Assembly: GCA_011037195.1 (NCBI GenBank)
Contig: JAAEAF010001575.1
Span: 62,001-126,000 of the forward strand
Source of the DNA: Triatoma infestans
Lineage: Eukaryota > Arthropoda > Insecta > Hemiptera > Reduviidae
DNA length: 64,000 bases
Direction of reading: 5' to 3'
Position numbers and translations under genes: made by a program. The notes under the pieces are model-generated. The model searched no databases. It saw only the letters and a list, made by a program, of their open reading frames with translations, and was not told where the DNA came from. Shown in pieces: positions 23,791 through 33,745 of the stretch; the stretch's first letter is position 1; each line of letters begins with the position of its first letter.

Positions 23791-24735
23791 TTAACATTCT
23801 GAGGGAAACTCCTCCTATTTTACAAAGAATTATGCGTTCATCATTTAAGGAAGACTGAATATGAAACAGAGATGATGAATCTGAATCCGTTGTATCTACT
23901 TGAACCTGTCGGAAACTTTTTCTCTTCTCACCAGTCCCCTTTCTCTGGCTGAGACATGCTGAAGAAAAATGTCCTAGTTTGCCACAACTGTTACATTTCT
24001 TATTTTTAGCTGGACATTTAGGGTCCGTGCGTAAATGTCCTGTAAACCCACATCTGTAACATTTTGGAGGGCTTGGTTTTGACTGATTTCCTTGTTAAGG
24101 GTTACTCCCCTTTTTATTTTTAAAATTCACCCTGTTACACGTAATCTCAAGTCTCTCAGGTCCGTCCAATACTTTTGCCTGAATCGACACTGCTTAAAAT
24201 GTCTTCGACATTTGTTCAATATCACATAACGTAATATCTGACTTTTGCAAAAACCGTCGCCTTAATTTATTTGAAAAACATGATGAAATGACCTGATATT
24301 TTATTTGTGTGTCACACATATCCCCGAAATCACAATTTTTTGCTTGGAATCGTAACCTACTAATAAAACGATTCATTAGTTCTCCTTTTTCTTGAAACAA
24401 ATGTCGTTCATAGGGAACATTTACTTTCGGCTTAAAATGTTCATCTGACGCATTTAATGCCAACATATATTCTAAATTATGTCTCTTATTTTTATCCTCA
24501 ACTGTTGCTTTGTCGCTAAGAGGCGGTGGAGTGATTTTTTCTGAGGGAAAACTAAAATAAATATCTTGTATTGCCATACCTGCACAATGTAGCAATAATG
24601 TTTTTTTCTTACCGGATCCTCTATACCATTAGCTTCTAGAAAAATCTGGAAAGCTCTTTTCCATCTTATCCATTGATTTGCTATATCTGATTTTTCAATA
24701 TCTAATATTGGCAGACCAGTATTGTTAAGATCCAT
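23791..24735 (-). pseudogene. gag: Gypsy gag with two CCHC zinc knuckles (broken)
   Basis: On the minus strand an ATG at 24735 opens MDLNNTGLPILDIEKSD and a capsid-like WIRWKRAFQIFLEANGIED. A frameshift near 24600 leads to the 24595-24194 frame (GELMNRFISRLRFQAKNC), which ends at a stop. In the continuing frame two zinc knuckles stand at about 24060-23950: CYRCGFTGHL...C and CNSCGKLGHFSSAC. A second stop lies between (near 24100). Knuckles next to protease are usual for this group, and the gag pattern looks Mag-like. Not translatable as a whole. Confidence 0.85.
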
Positions 24736-24824
24736 TACACCAAATTTAATCAAAAACAGTTGACGAGCAAAAAAAAACGGTCATCCACGTATATCAGTTA
24801 TTTTAAAGTTAATCCTCGTAGCCA

Positions 24825-25020
24825 TGTAATGTAGTAATAATGTATATTCCATAATATACATAATTATGTATATAATATATTTATAATACACCATATAGTA
24901 GAACAGAATGTTGTGAATTACTCTTTATTATTCGCACTTACACATCTCATCCCATATGTTACAATCTACTCTCTCCATATGAAGGTTACTTACTGCTACA
25001 ATCAATATACAGACACTACA
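24825..25020 (-). repeat. 5' LTR of the Gypsy element
   Basis: It ends at the right target duplication AAGAG. Directly inside it (24824 downward) the minus strand reads TGGCTACGAGGATTA, a probable primer-binding site beginning TGG as expected for a tRNA 3' CCA. The tRNA species was not identified. Confidence 0.88.
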
Positions 25021-25025
25021 AAGAG

Positions 25026-25885
25026 GAATGTTTTGAGTTTAGGTGGAGTATATTTGGTCATTTCTGTCTATGTATAATCATTTATTGAGTAGGGATATGG
25101 ACAGCGTTTGCAATAGCAGTTATAATATTTATTATAGGAACATTTGTCATTTTAATTACCAAAACCCCTTACTTGAAATTAATTGTAATATAAATTTATT
25201 AAGATTCAGTTTTCAAATCAGACTCAGTTCAGGTCAAAGAGCAATTATTTTTATGCAAGGTACGAAATATCAATTAGATAGCAATGATATGTGTAGAGCT
25301 TGTAATTCTGTACAGGAAAGTTTGTTTCATTTTTATTTGGAATGTAAATATTATGACAGGTTTCGATATAAATATATTACTCAATATTATGATAAAAATG
25401 ATACAGCAATTGAGAAATGGGAAAAATTAACTTACTTTGACAGTTTTAATAAACTAAAGAATATTTATTTATTTACATACAGAAGTTTTAAATTAACAGG
25501 ATCTTAATTAATTGGGAATCAAAATTTTCTTTGAATAATCTATGGTATATACGAGTGAGAGAAAGATGTGTTATGTTTTCATCATGCATGTAGTTTATGG
25601 ATTAGTTTAAATTTTATCAATAGTTGGGTTCAGTTTGACCGTTTGTTCTTATTTTTATTTTTTGTCTTAATTTAGTTTAGTTCTTTTGAGAAGTGTATCC
25701 ATTTTAGTTTTGCATTGTAAATTAATTTAACTGAATTTTTGTTCAAGTATATATTACTATAAAAGTTGTTTATATTATTATTTTTATTGTTGTATAGTTA
25801 TGTAAGATCACCGAGTGAACTCGGCAATAAGATTGTACAATCTTTAAAGCCAATAAAAATCATTCATTCATTCATTCATTCATAT
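25026..25885 (+). pseudogene. LINE 3' segment with C-terminal Cys/His motif and (ATTC)n tail
   Basis: The open frame 25043-25507 has a LINE C-terminal zinc-like motif, MCRACNSVQESLFHFYLEC, followed by YYDRFRYKY. The 3' UTR runs to AAAGCCAATAAAAATCATTC, with an ATTC tetranucleotide tail at 25861-25882. The upstream part was cut off by the Gypsy insertion; its continuation would be the 107 bases left of 20552, beyond which the LOA element inserted. Clade undecided (tetranucleotide tails suggest the CR1/L2/I range). Confidence 0.7.
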
Positions 25886-26254
25886 TTGGTCATTTAATTA
25901 CTTTCAATATTAATACTGCATCTCCCATATGGAAATTAGAGAAGAAAAAAACTGCTGTGATGAAGATGGTTTGATCACTAAAAAGAAAAATTAACCAATC
26001 TTAATAAAACTTCTAAAATTCAAAAAATAAAGATAAGCCCAAAATGTCTATTTCAATTAATGATAATAATTTTTCTAAACAAAAAAACTGTCTAATCCTC
26101 AACCAATCATTAGATTCACTCACGAAAAATTATACAGAAATAGATAATAAAATAAACTGCCTCCCTGGAATGTTAATATATCTGCATTTATACCCCAAAT
26201 CCGTTAGCACCACTGAGCCTAGATATTGGAAGAAGAACGTATTGAGGAACATGT

Positions 26255-26760
26255 TGAAAATATAAAACCACCGCCAATAATTAGGCAAAAACATTCATTA
26301 AAATTACGCAGAATTTTGTAAACTTCTCTAAGTTAGTTGCTAGGCCAGATTTTTGTGACTGCAAGTCTCGTATAGATAGCCTAATGCTATCTTACAAAAG
26401 CAGTTGAAGAATACAGAACAGCCATACTTATTAACACTTATTTGCAATCAAATAAGGCAGAATAACCACACATGCCAAATCAAAGCGGAAAAAGCCTTCA
26501 CGATGGTAAAATAAGGCATCTACCTAAAGTGGAGAATGTGAGATGTGAAAAAACGCTATTTAATAAAGCCAAAACCAAATAAATATGTACTGACACAGGG
26601 CAACATTGAAATAAAAAAGGTCAAGCACAAAGCCTGGCAAAGATTCTGTTAAGAAGTTGCGGACACTCCTAGAGTGTACCGGCACTCACAGGATCCTGGC
26701 AAGAGTGGCAGGAAACAAAGCAAGACCAAAAAAAAGGTAGAACATAAAGCAGGGGAAACG
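26255..26760 (+). pseudogene. Jockey ORF1 (gag-like) remnant, with possible second LINE scrap
   Basis: Shifting frames give an ORF1-like pattern: FGDCKSR-like text, CNQIRQNNHTCQIKAEKAFT, then MVIRHLP-like text at about 26470-26520. This resembles the Jockey ORF1 core (TYQLKEERPFRVVIRNLH). From 26625 the sequence reads AWQRFC.EVADTPRV, which resembles the linker before the RT in RNase H-bearing LINEs such as LOA ORF2. Heavily decayed; low certainty on the second part. Confidence 0.45.
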
Positions 26761-27374
26761 TTAATTATTGTAAAAATAAATTCGAAGAATGCAGTTTTCT
26801 TAAATTTCGCTGTTCCCTAATTCATAGTTAAAACAACGGAATCGTTAATGTTGATTCTTTTTGTGCTTAAATAATAATGGGTGCTCTTTTAAATTCATTA
26901 CCAAATTTCCATTGAGATACAGTTATATAGCCCAATTTCAATTGCCACTAGGCTAACTGTTAAATCTGATTATCTGCCTATAATGTCACTAATTTTATCT
27001 GTTGGTCAATCAATAGCGAATTAGTAGTTTGGAAGTCAGTGTAGCGGTTTGTGGTCCTGTAGTATAACAATAGCGTTGACATATGTAAGCTCAATCGTGC
27101 ATGCCAGGAACCACTGTTAGAAAGCTAATTAATTGTAGAAGTTTTCATGAAATTACCCCCCCCTCCCGCTGGGAGTTAATTTGGAATGAAAACAAAAAAT
27201 TCAAATTTGTAATTTTGCCTAAGTTACGACGACTCCTTATTAACACTTAAATCTAACTTTCATGACTTAAATGAACTTCATCTTAAGAAAAATTGTAACA
27301 CTTTTTGGGATAATTTCATGTAACTTATCAACTTGAGAGAAACGTACAAATGACATTTCCTGAGAATGGCAAAA

Positions 27375-27440
27375 CAAAAAAATCTAATTTGGAACACTCA
27401 CACGACATTTTCTTAATGAATTTAATATACTGATGAAATT
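27375..27440 (+). repeat. Family D 5' end fragment
   Basis: AATCTAATTTGGAACACTCA followed by CACGACATTTTCTTAA resembles the D 5' end; the rest is missing. Confidence 0.4.
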
Positions 27441-27544
27441 GAAACTCAGCTGCCCTAACATTATATAGAAGTGGTCAGGCTATAGACACGACGTACCCTT
27501 TGGCAAAGTGATGGATGCAAAAAATTATATTAAATGAATTTATT

Positions 27545-28830
27545 TTATAAATATTAGTAAAGACAAAAATTTGTAAGTTGGCTGGCAAAGGGTCCAAATG
27601 CAGGTACAAGAAACGTTGCAAAGGACGAGGTCGGAGAACTCGGCCACTCTTTTTTTTTATAATGGGGCTGTTGAAGGAGAAAAATGGTCTGGTTTGATTG
27701 AATTAACAAAATGTGGTTAACACCGTGTAATGATATGAACAGATATGAACTGTCCACTATCTGTGTCCCGTTGCTGTATTTATGTGGTTTCTCCCACTCT
27801 AGTCCGAGAGAGTGGTCCTGTCATTTTGTGCCTCTTTCTTTGCTATTCTTTGAATACTATTACATCTAATGGGTTGTTGAAGGAGAAAAATGGTCTGGTT
27901 TGATTGAATTAACAAAATGTAGTTAAGACCGTATAATAATAATAAGTGACACTGACTGTCTGGACTTTACACTTGAAATGGTAGAGTAAGGTAGAGTGCG
28001 GTAAGGGGTAATGACACATTGACTGGCGAGTGACCTCAGTTGTATGAACTGTCCTCTATCTGTCTCCCGTTGCTGTATTTATGTGGTTTCTCCCACTCTA
28101 GTCCGAGAGAGTGATCCTGTCATTTTGTGTCTCTTTCTCTGCTACAAATACTCTCTTTGGATACTATTACATCTAATGGGATTGTTGAAGGAGAGAAATG
28201 GTGTGGTTTCAATGAATTAACTAAATATGGTTAACACTGTATAATATGATAAGTAACACTGATTGCCTGGACTTTACACTTGAAATGATAGAGTATGGTA
28301 GAGTGGAAAAGGGGTAATGACATGTAGTGATTGGCGAATGACTCAGTTGTATGAACTGTCCTCTATCTGTCTCCCGTTGCTGTATTTATGTGGTTTCTCA
28401 TACTCTATTTTGTCTCTCTTTCTCAACAACGAATACTCTCTTTGGATACTATTACATCTTTTAACCCATTCTAGATATCAAACATAAAGGGCAGGTTTTT
28501 AATTCCAACAGGAGCATTATTTTAAGTCTAATTACAGCATACAACCAGTAACCACCGTTCGAAAGAGAACATCAGTGTGCCAGTTAGTATTTCGTGAATA
28601 TTTTGAGTTTAAATCAATCAAGTGCAAGAGTTTCTATATATATTATAAGCTTATTATTGTTAAGTATTTAAATTCATTTTGTGAATAATATTTTTATTTT
28701 AAAACAGTGATGACTTCTTATTATTTCTTAATACTTCTCTCTTCTCTAAAACACATACAATCACAAGCCCCTTTCAACAACGCTCACACATTACAACACA
28801 GACTACAATCAACCAAAAACATTACAGTAG
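27545..28830 (+). mobile_element. LTR-like repeat C, copy 2, interrupted by the A array
   Basis: The left part (27555-27668) ends GAGGTCGGAGAACTCGGCCA and CTCTTTTTTTTTATA. The right part (28457-28830) resumes TTTTAACCCATTCTAGATAT, has a TATA-like ACATAAAGGGCAG and ends with ACAAGCCCCTTT..AACGCTC. Removing 27669-28456 restores the order seen in copy 6 at the window end, which shows nesting. Confidence 0.65.
27669..28456 (+). repeat. Tandem array of three LTR-like A units
   Basis: Units lie at 27669-27864, 27875-28171 and 28183-28456. Each starts TGTTGAAGGAGA and ends ACTATTACA. They are separated by TCTAATGGGT and TCTAATGGGAT. The first unit lacks about 100 internal bases (the TGTCTGGACTTTACACTTGA to GACCTCAGTTG part). 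All three share CCCGTTGCTGTATTTATG. No internal retrotransposon sequence lies between them. Confidence 0.8.
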
Positions 28831-28849
28831 CCCAGTGCTTGAAGTGATT

Positions 28850-29372
28850 CATTGTATTCTGCAACCTTTCATGGCCCTCGGACTGGTGAAATTTGTGAAA
28901 AAATTTCGCAGACCGGTTGTTTTTTTTAACAAAAAATATTTACTAGGTATTAACGAACTACTATATAAATTAATTGTAACATTTTTATTATCATTTACTT
29001 ACAATAATATTTAAATGTAAAGATAACTAATTATTGTAATTATTATTATATAAGTAAATAAACGTTTGAGAAAAATTCCAGAAAATTATAAAAAATAATC
29101 ACAAAATCATTGCATATAGAAACAAAACAAAACAAAAATCAGTCCTCTGATTACTACAAAATCAGATACCTATCATTTTTGAGAATTTGGCATATAATGT
29201 TAATGGAGAAGATTGCTGCTGCTCTTCTTCAATTAATTTTTCAATTGTGGGTACTAAATTAGTCAAGCTAAGTCGGAGCGGTGGAACAACCGAAAGCCGA
29301 TATCTAAATCCCGCTTCACATAAATATGTTGTTGCGAAAGAGACTAATGGATCAGCGGTTGAGAATCATTGG
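28850..29372. mobile_element. Possible hAT-derived MITE
   Basis: The left end (CATTGTATTCTGCAACCTTT then GGACTGGTG and CAGACCGGTTG) and the right end (GGTTGAGAATCATTG) recall the CAGTGGTTCTCAACC-type termini of hAT elements. No 8-bp target duplication is visible and no transposase frame is present. Confidence 0.4.
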
Positions 29373-29424
29373 TCTAGAAGAACTACACTAATTATGATCT
29401 TTTAGGTTTTCGCGGTCGCTTTCA

Positions 29425-29690
29425 TGAAAAATACTTGAGTTTCCAGGTTGAGACTGCGTCACTAGTTTGCTAAAAAAAATGACGTTTTGGCAATGTTGCA
29501 ATGAGCCTTTTTTAGGGTCGTTACACTTTAAAAGCCAATAAGGCAATGGACCTTAAAGAATGCTTTATTGACTTTCAAGGTATAACGATCCTGAAGAGGC
29601 TCATTGCAATACGGACGAAACATCGGTTTTTAGCAAACCACTGATGCGATCTCAAGTGACCCGAACACAAGTATTTTTTCAACACTAATA
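29425..29690. repeat. Short inverted-repeat element, Penelope-like signature
   Basis: The left arm (AAAATACTTGAGTTTCC..., TAGTTTGCTAAAAA, TTGCAATGAGCC) is mirrored by the right arm, each about 110 bases, with about 40 bases of spacer containing GCAATGGACCTTAAAGAATG. The phrase CATCGGTTTTTAGC near an aged CTTCAGGATCG recalls Penelope-like terminal repeats. No coding part. Confidence 0.5.
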
Positions 29691-30339
29691 ATATACTAAA
29701 GATTCCTCAAAACCACCCAAAATCCATTTGTTACATAGAATATTTCAAATAAAAGTGATACATCTATATCTTTTCAAAAAACTTTTCATTTTTGAGATAT
29801 TACGTGTTCACACACGAACAGGCCACAGCTAGAGGGCGTTAGGATGCTAGAGATAGGGTGATAGTATAGGAAGCTATTAATAAAAAGTACAATATTTTGA
29901 TATACAGGTATGTTAAATTGGAAAACTCGTTAACAGTGTATAAAGTTGCTTTAAATTTTGGTTGAAATAAAGAAGGTAAAAAAAAAAACAACATCAAACA
30001 AACTGTAGCCGAACGAACGGTCAGAAAAGTTCATTTCATTTCCATGCCAAAAAAGCCATGGTGTTTTAAATAACTTCTTTCCGTTCATTTGGTATTAGTT
30101 TTAGAGTTTATATACAGAACGACTCACTTTACGAATCGTAGTTATTTATTTTTTGTAGTACATTGTTTTTATAAATCAAAATATTTGTATTTTTTTTTTT
30201 TATTTATCTTCAAAATTATATGCTCAAGTGAACATTTTTTTTTAAAGTAAAAACTATAAATTCAACTGTATGTGGCTAAAAAGTGTTTGGTTGATAGCGT
30301 ATCTCATTCAATTGCAATAACATAAACCATTCTTGTTGT

Positions 30340-30490
30340 GGTGGTTGGATTCCGCAGAGCTGGAAAGCATCAGTGGCATTTTCCGTGGTAGTCTGGCTTC
30401 ATTTTGTGGTCATCGACCGATTTCGGGCGTTCGCCCATCTTCAGGATGCGTTTGTCAGACAGTGAGATAACCCAGACTTGCACAGAACAA
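30340..30490 (+). repeat. Penelope-like terminal-repeat fragment
   Basis: TTCCGCAGAGCTGGAAAGC, then TTTTGTGGTCATCGACCGAT, TTCGGGCGTTCGCCCATCTT and CAGGATG match both ends of the insertion at 42387-43168. The phrase resembles terminal repeats of Penelope-like elements. No coding sequence adjoins. Confidence 0.55.
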
Positions 30491-30639
30491 ATTCAGTTTA
30501 TACACTCAGTGAAATTAAATTTAACACTCAGTTAAATTTTGCGAAAAAAAGTTTTGAACTTTATTAGTTGTTAAATGAGGAATTACTTTTGATATATATA
30601 TTTTTTAAATTCTATATGATTTTTTATACAAAATTTGTC

Positions 30640-30968
30640 CGCAGGTGATATCTGTTATTCGCAGTTATTTGGGGAGTAACGACCCCACGGGTTACCACAG
30701 CTCAGTATTCCATGCACTTCATCAGAACAGTTCACAATGAACTTAAACTCATAACTTCTAAAAACTTTACAGATAAGGAGAAACACAGTACACAAACTAG
30801 GGTCTCCGTCCCTAGTTAATTGGCGTAAGCCAAGGGAGAAGAAAGGGATTAGCTCAGTGGTGGCGCGCTGGACTAGCAACATGGAGGTCCCTGGTTTAAA
30901 TCCAGCATGCTGCCTTTAGATTTTTTTCTTCCTAGGAGCCTCTACAACTTACTATCCGGTGATGGACA
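30640..30968 (+). mobile_element. Family E composite tRNA-Ala-derived SINE, copy 1
   Basis: It shares about 200 leader bases (GTTATTTGGGGAGTAACGAC...) with copies 2 and 3, then a tRNA-like module at about 30846-30902: GGGATTAGCTCAGTGGTGGC and TGGACTAGCAACA, an Ala AGC anticodon loop by position, then GGTTTAAATCC as box B. The tail TCTTCCTAGGAGCCTCTACA leads to the break at about 30968. It cannot fold into a proper tRNA acceptor stem. Confidence 0.75.
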
Positions 30969-31690
30969 TTCTTCCCCGTATACCCCTTTTCCTCCTGGTA
31001 CTAGGGGGATCTTTCTAGATCGTACTTACCCTTTCGGGTTTACCGGTCCCCCTTAGCAAGCAACGGAATCGTTTAAGTAGAAGGGGATGTCACCACCATG
31101 GAAGGACTTCTAGTGCAATGCCGACCATAGTAGAAGTGCAGAAGCACTCCTCCGCTTGACCCATTTAAGGGCAGGTTGAGATACGCTCAACCAGCGCGCA
31201 GAGTGAGCCCACAACGTGGTCACACTCCACTACCAGAAGCTAGGCAATACACTCTCTAGCAGGCTCTGGTAAACCGCACACACACAGCAAATGCGCTTCC
31301 AGCAACGGGCTGGCTCTGGGTTAATTTTATATTGCGAGTCTCCTCCCGCTCACTCATGACCACGGTCTTGGAGTTATTGGTTAAACTACGGCCACTACGA
31401 ATCCTACCTCAATTGCAAGCAATTGGCTCGGAAAATAGTTTGCGCCCTTAGTTCAGTATTTCAACTCTAACGAGCTAGCGTGACTGATCGCACGCCCGAT
31501 GGATCTAATGTTCATCTACTGATTCCTGTCCATTGCCTTAAGCACAGGGGTTTCAGTAACCTAGATAACTTGCAGGCAACCCTGCAAGGGGAAAGGATCA
31601 GGATGGGTTGGGGGAAGGAATCCCCAACCTGGAGAGCCAGAGGCTGATTGCACCCCTACACAAGCCTACGCCATAGCTGGTAGTATGATA
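30969..31690. other. GC-richer block of unknown nature
   Basis: About 720 bases are clearly richer in G and C than the flanks and contain no long open frame. Sequences such as GTGAGCCCACAACGTGGTCA and GGCAACCCTGCAAGGGGAAA recall LINE 5' UTR or exonic sequence. It directly follows the truncated SINE E1. I recognise no family; a LINE 5' UTR is the simplest guess. Confidence 0.35.
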
Positions 31691-31806
31691 TTAGATTACG
31701 AAGTAGTACTTTAGGGAAAAGCTTAATTTACTGTTCCTCCAGAACCCACCAAAAGTTAATTTTCCCATGATTATGATAGAAATAAAAGTGACATATTGTA
31801 CTTATA

Positions 31807-32259
31807 CGAAGGTCATTCAATAAGTAACGAGACAAATCGCTGTAGCTCAGAAATGGTTAGTTTAATCAATACAATAGTTTCAGTGCGTCAAGTTGGGCAT
31901 CCTTGAACTTAGTTTCTCATCAGCATTAGTTCGAGAGTATTTGGTAAGCATAACCTCAAATGTATTCAGTTAACAATGGCGAGTCCGCTCGAGCATTGCA
32001 ACTCGGAAGAACAACGCTCAGTGATTAGGTTTTTAGTTGCAGATGGTATCAAAGATAGTGAAATCCACGAAAGAATGTTGAAAATGTACGGGGAATAATT
32101 GTTTGAACCGCTGGAACGTTTACAAATGGGTAGAACAGTTTAAAAGTGGCCGTGAAAGTGTCTGTGACAAGCAACGAAATGGACGACCGTTTGAAGTTGC
32201 AACTTCCTCCATCGCATCTCGCATTAACGTGTTAATTCAGGACAACAGGCATTACTCGT
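31807..32259 (+). pseudogene. mariner transposase, 3'-truncated copy
   Basis: After a TA (31805-31806) the end CGAAGGTCATTCAATAAGTA begins a terminal repeat shared with 55662-56543. An ATG at 31976 opens MASPLEHCNSEEQRSVIRF, then LVADGIKDSEIHERMLK, the N-terminal helix-turn-helix region of mariner transposases. The frame stops at TAA around 32095; the neighbouring frame continues NCLNRWNVYKWVEQFKSG. The copy breaks off about 32259, so catalytic D residues are missing. Confidence 0.82.
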
Positions 32260-32269
32260 ATATGTAGAT

Positions 32270-32480
32270 AGTATAAAAATAAAAAAATTTAAAAAAATCA
32301 GAGCCGTTTCAAGAAAATTAAGTAAAACTGGAAAAAAAAAAAATATGAAATGTCATACTTCCAGTTAATGAATTTTGCCACAAACCTTCGCGTCAGATGC
32401 GGTTGTAATATTATGTAAACGGAATACCAAATTCTTGTACTTCCTGTGATTTTTCATTCTTGAAATATTTTGTTAACACG
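32270..32480 (+). repeat. Family D fragment
   Basis: The stretch has the D module order: GAGCCGTTTCAAGAAAA, ACTTCCAGTTAATGAATTTT, CGTCAGATGCGG and AACGGAATACCAA. No 3' end. Confidence 0.5.
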
Positions 32481-33650
32481 GAGGTGAAACATGAGAACAA
32501 TTATTAGATTTGACTTTTTACAATCCTTTAAGAACATTAACTTCTGTTGAATTCTACAAAATTTAGATGAATATTTACCAGTAAAATGAGAATTTAGTAA
32601 ATATGCCTCTTTAAATAGTTCCGCTATAAAAGTTCTCTTCCCTGACACCAAAATTGTTTAGGTAAATTGAAACTTAACCGTAATTCAACATTATAGTAGG
32701 TATAGTAAATGATATTTTCTACTGAAGAACAAAAATATAACCAAAAAGTCAGAAAGGTAAAAAGCATCTCTTTTCTACTGTCTAGGAGCATACGTGACTG
32801 TTTATTTAATACCACTAAGTGTTAAAAGTTTCCCAAGCGGCTTAACTTACAGATAGAGAAAAATATGTTGGCAAAAAAAGTCTTGTATTTCCTTATTGGG
32901 TAATATTTTCCACTTATTTAATAATATTCTTAAAGTTATGATATGTGAATATTTAATGGTGATATAAAAAGAAGCAAAAAAAAAAAGAAGTGCAATAACA
33001 GGGTTGACCCATTGCAGGTCAATGTAAATAATGTTAATGGTCAAGGTAAATGTAAAAATAAATAAATAAATAAAAATTAATATGAGTTACATCCAAAGGA
33101 TCCTACCATAGATTCAATTTTCAAATTCTAAGTGACTAATTTTATCGAAACCTATGATTCCCTTGGAACTGAATTGAATTCCTGTAATTTCCATTGCAAA
33201 AGCAGTCTTTTCTTACACCATTAAATTCTGATACAGAAGTATAGAATTAAAACGGATGAATTCAAAATTATTCTCATAAACGTACACATTAAGACACTTT
33301 AGTTTGCCTGAACTTAACGATTTACGGTTAATTGGGACTACACGTTGGCAAATGTCTTGTTAGGATCTACATACAAAGTGATACCAATCGTTTCTGTTAT
33401 TCTACCCCTTTTTTTTTTTACCAGCTAATGGGATATACATATAAAAAAAAAATGAAGTCTCGTAGACATTAAGACTCGTCTAATAATTAAATATGTCATA
33501 CAAAGATACGTGTAATATTTATAAACACGATATTACATTAATCCCTTCAAATAATCAATTCAATTGTAAGATTTTATAGAAAACTATGACTGTGTCTAAT
33601 AATGTAATAAGTATAATAGTAATAATAATAATAATTATGATGATATTTGT
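32481..33650. other. AT-rich spacer, nothing recognised
   Basis: Short open frames on the minus strand (32454-33044) look like random AT-rich translation. An (AAAT)n run lies at 33058-33076. Confidence 0.5.
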
Positions 33651-33652
33651 GC

Positions 33653-33745
33653 GGATGTATTTATTAGTGTGAATGTATTTATTAGTATGAATGTATTCAT
33701 TAGCGTGAATGTACATATTAGAGTGAATGTATTTATTGGCGAGAA
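33653..33745. repeat. 18-bp minisatellite
   Basis: About five units of GAATGTATTTATTAGTGT with substitutions. Two related units occur at about 8903-8935 beside a LINE 3' end, so it may come from a LINE 3' UTR. Confidence 0.8.

Larger units (their letters stand above)
20557..25020 (-). mobile_element. Ty3/Gypsy LTR retrotransposon, complete ends, decayed coding region
   Basis: Two LTRs of 184 and 196 bases flank about 4.1 kb of gag-pol on the minus strand. AAGAG occurs at 20552-20556 and 25021-25025, a 5-bp target duplication. LTR ends are TGTAGTGTC...TTACA on the minus strand. The domain order gag, protease, RT, RNase H, integrase is that of Ty3/Gypsy; no env-like frame is present. Gag carries stops and a frameshift, protease a frameshift, and integrase a deletion and stops. 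It inserted into an older LINE that continues at 25026. Confidence 0.92.

Noticed and set aside
25861..25882. CRISPR-like or satellite array
   Set aside because: It is a simple ATTC tetranucleotide tail of a LINE.
27040..27115. tRNA-like stretch (GTCCTGTAGTATAACAATAG)
   Set aside because: Weak box A, no usable box B, no foldable cloverleaf; at best a very decayed SINE.
28850..29372. Firm hAT assignment for this repeat
   Set aside because: Termini only resemble hAT ends and no 8-bp duplication was found; kept as a low-confidence feature.
30846..30902. Candidate tRNA-Ala gene (also at 47218-47280 and 58430-58490 minus)
   Set aside because: Boxes A and B and an AGC anticodon loop are present, but the acceptor stem does not pair, and the same module recurs inside a longer repeat with shared flanks, so it is a SINE head.
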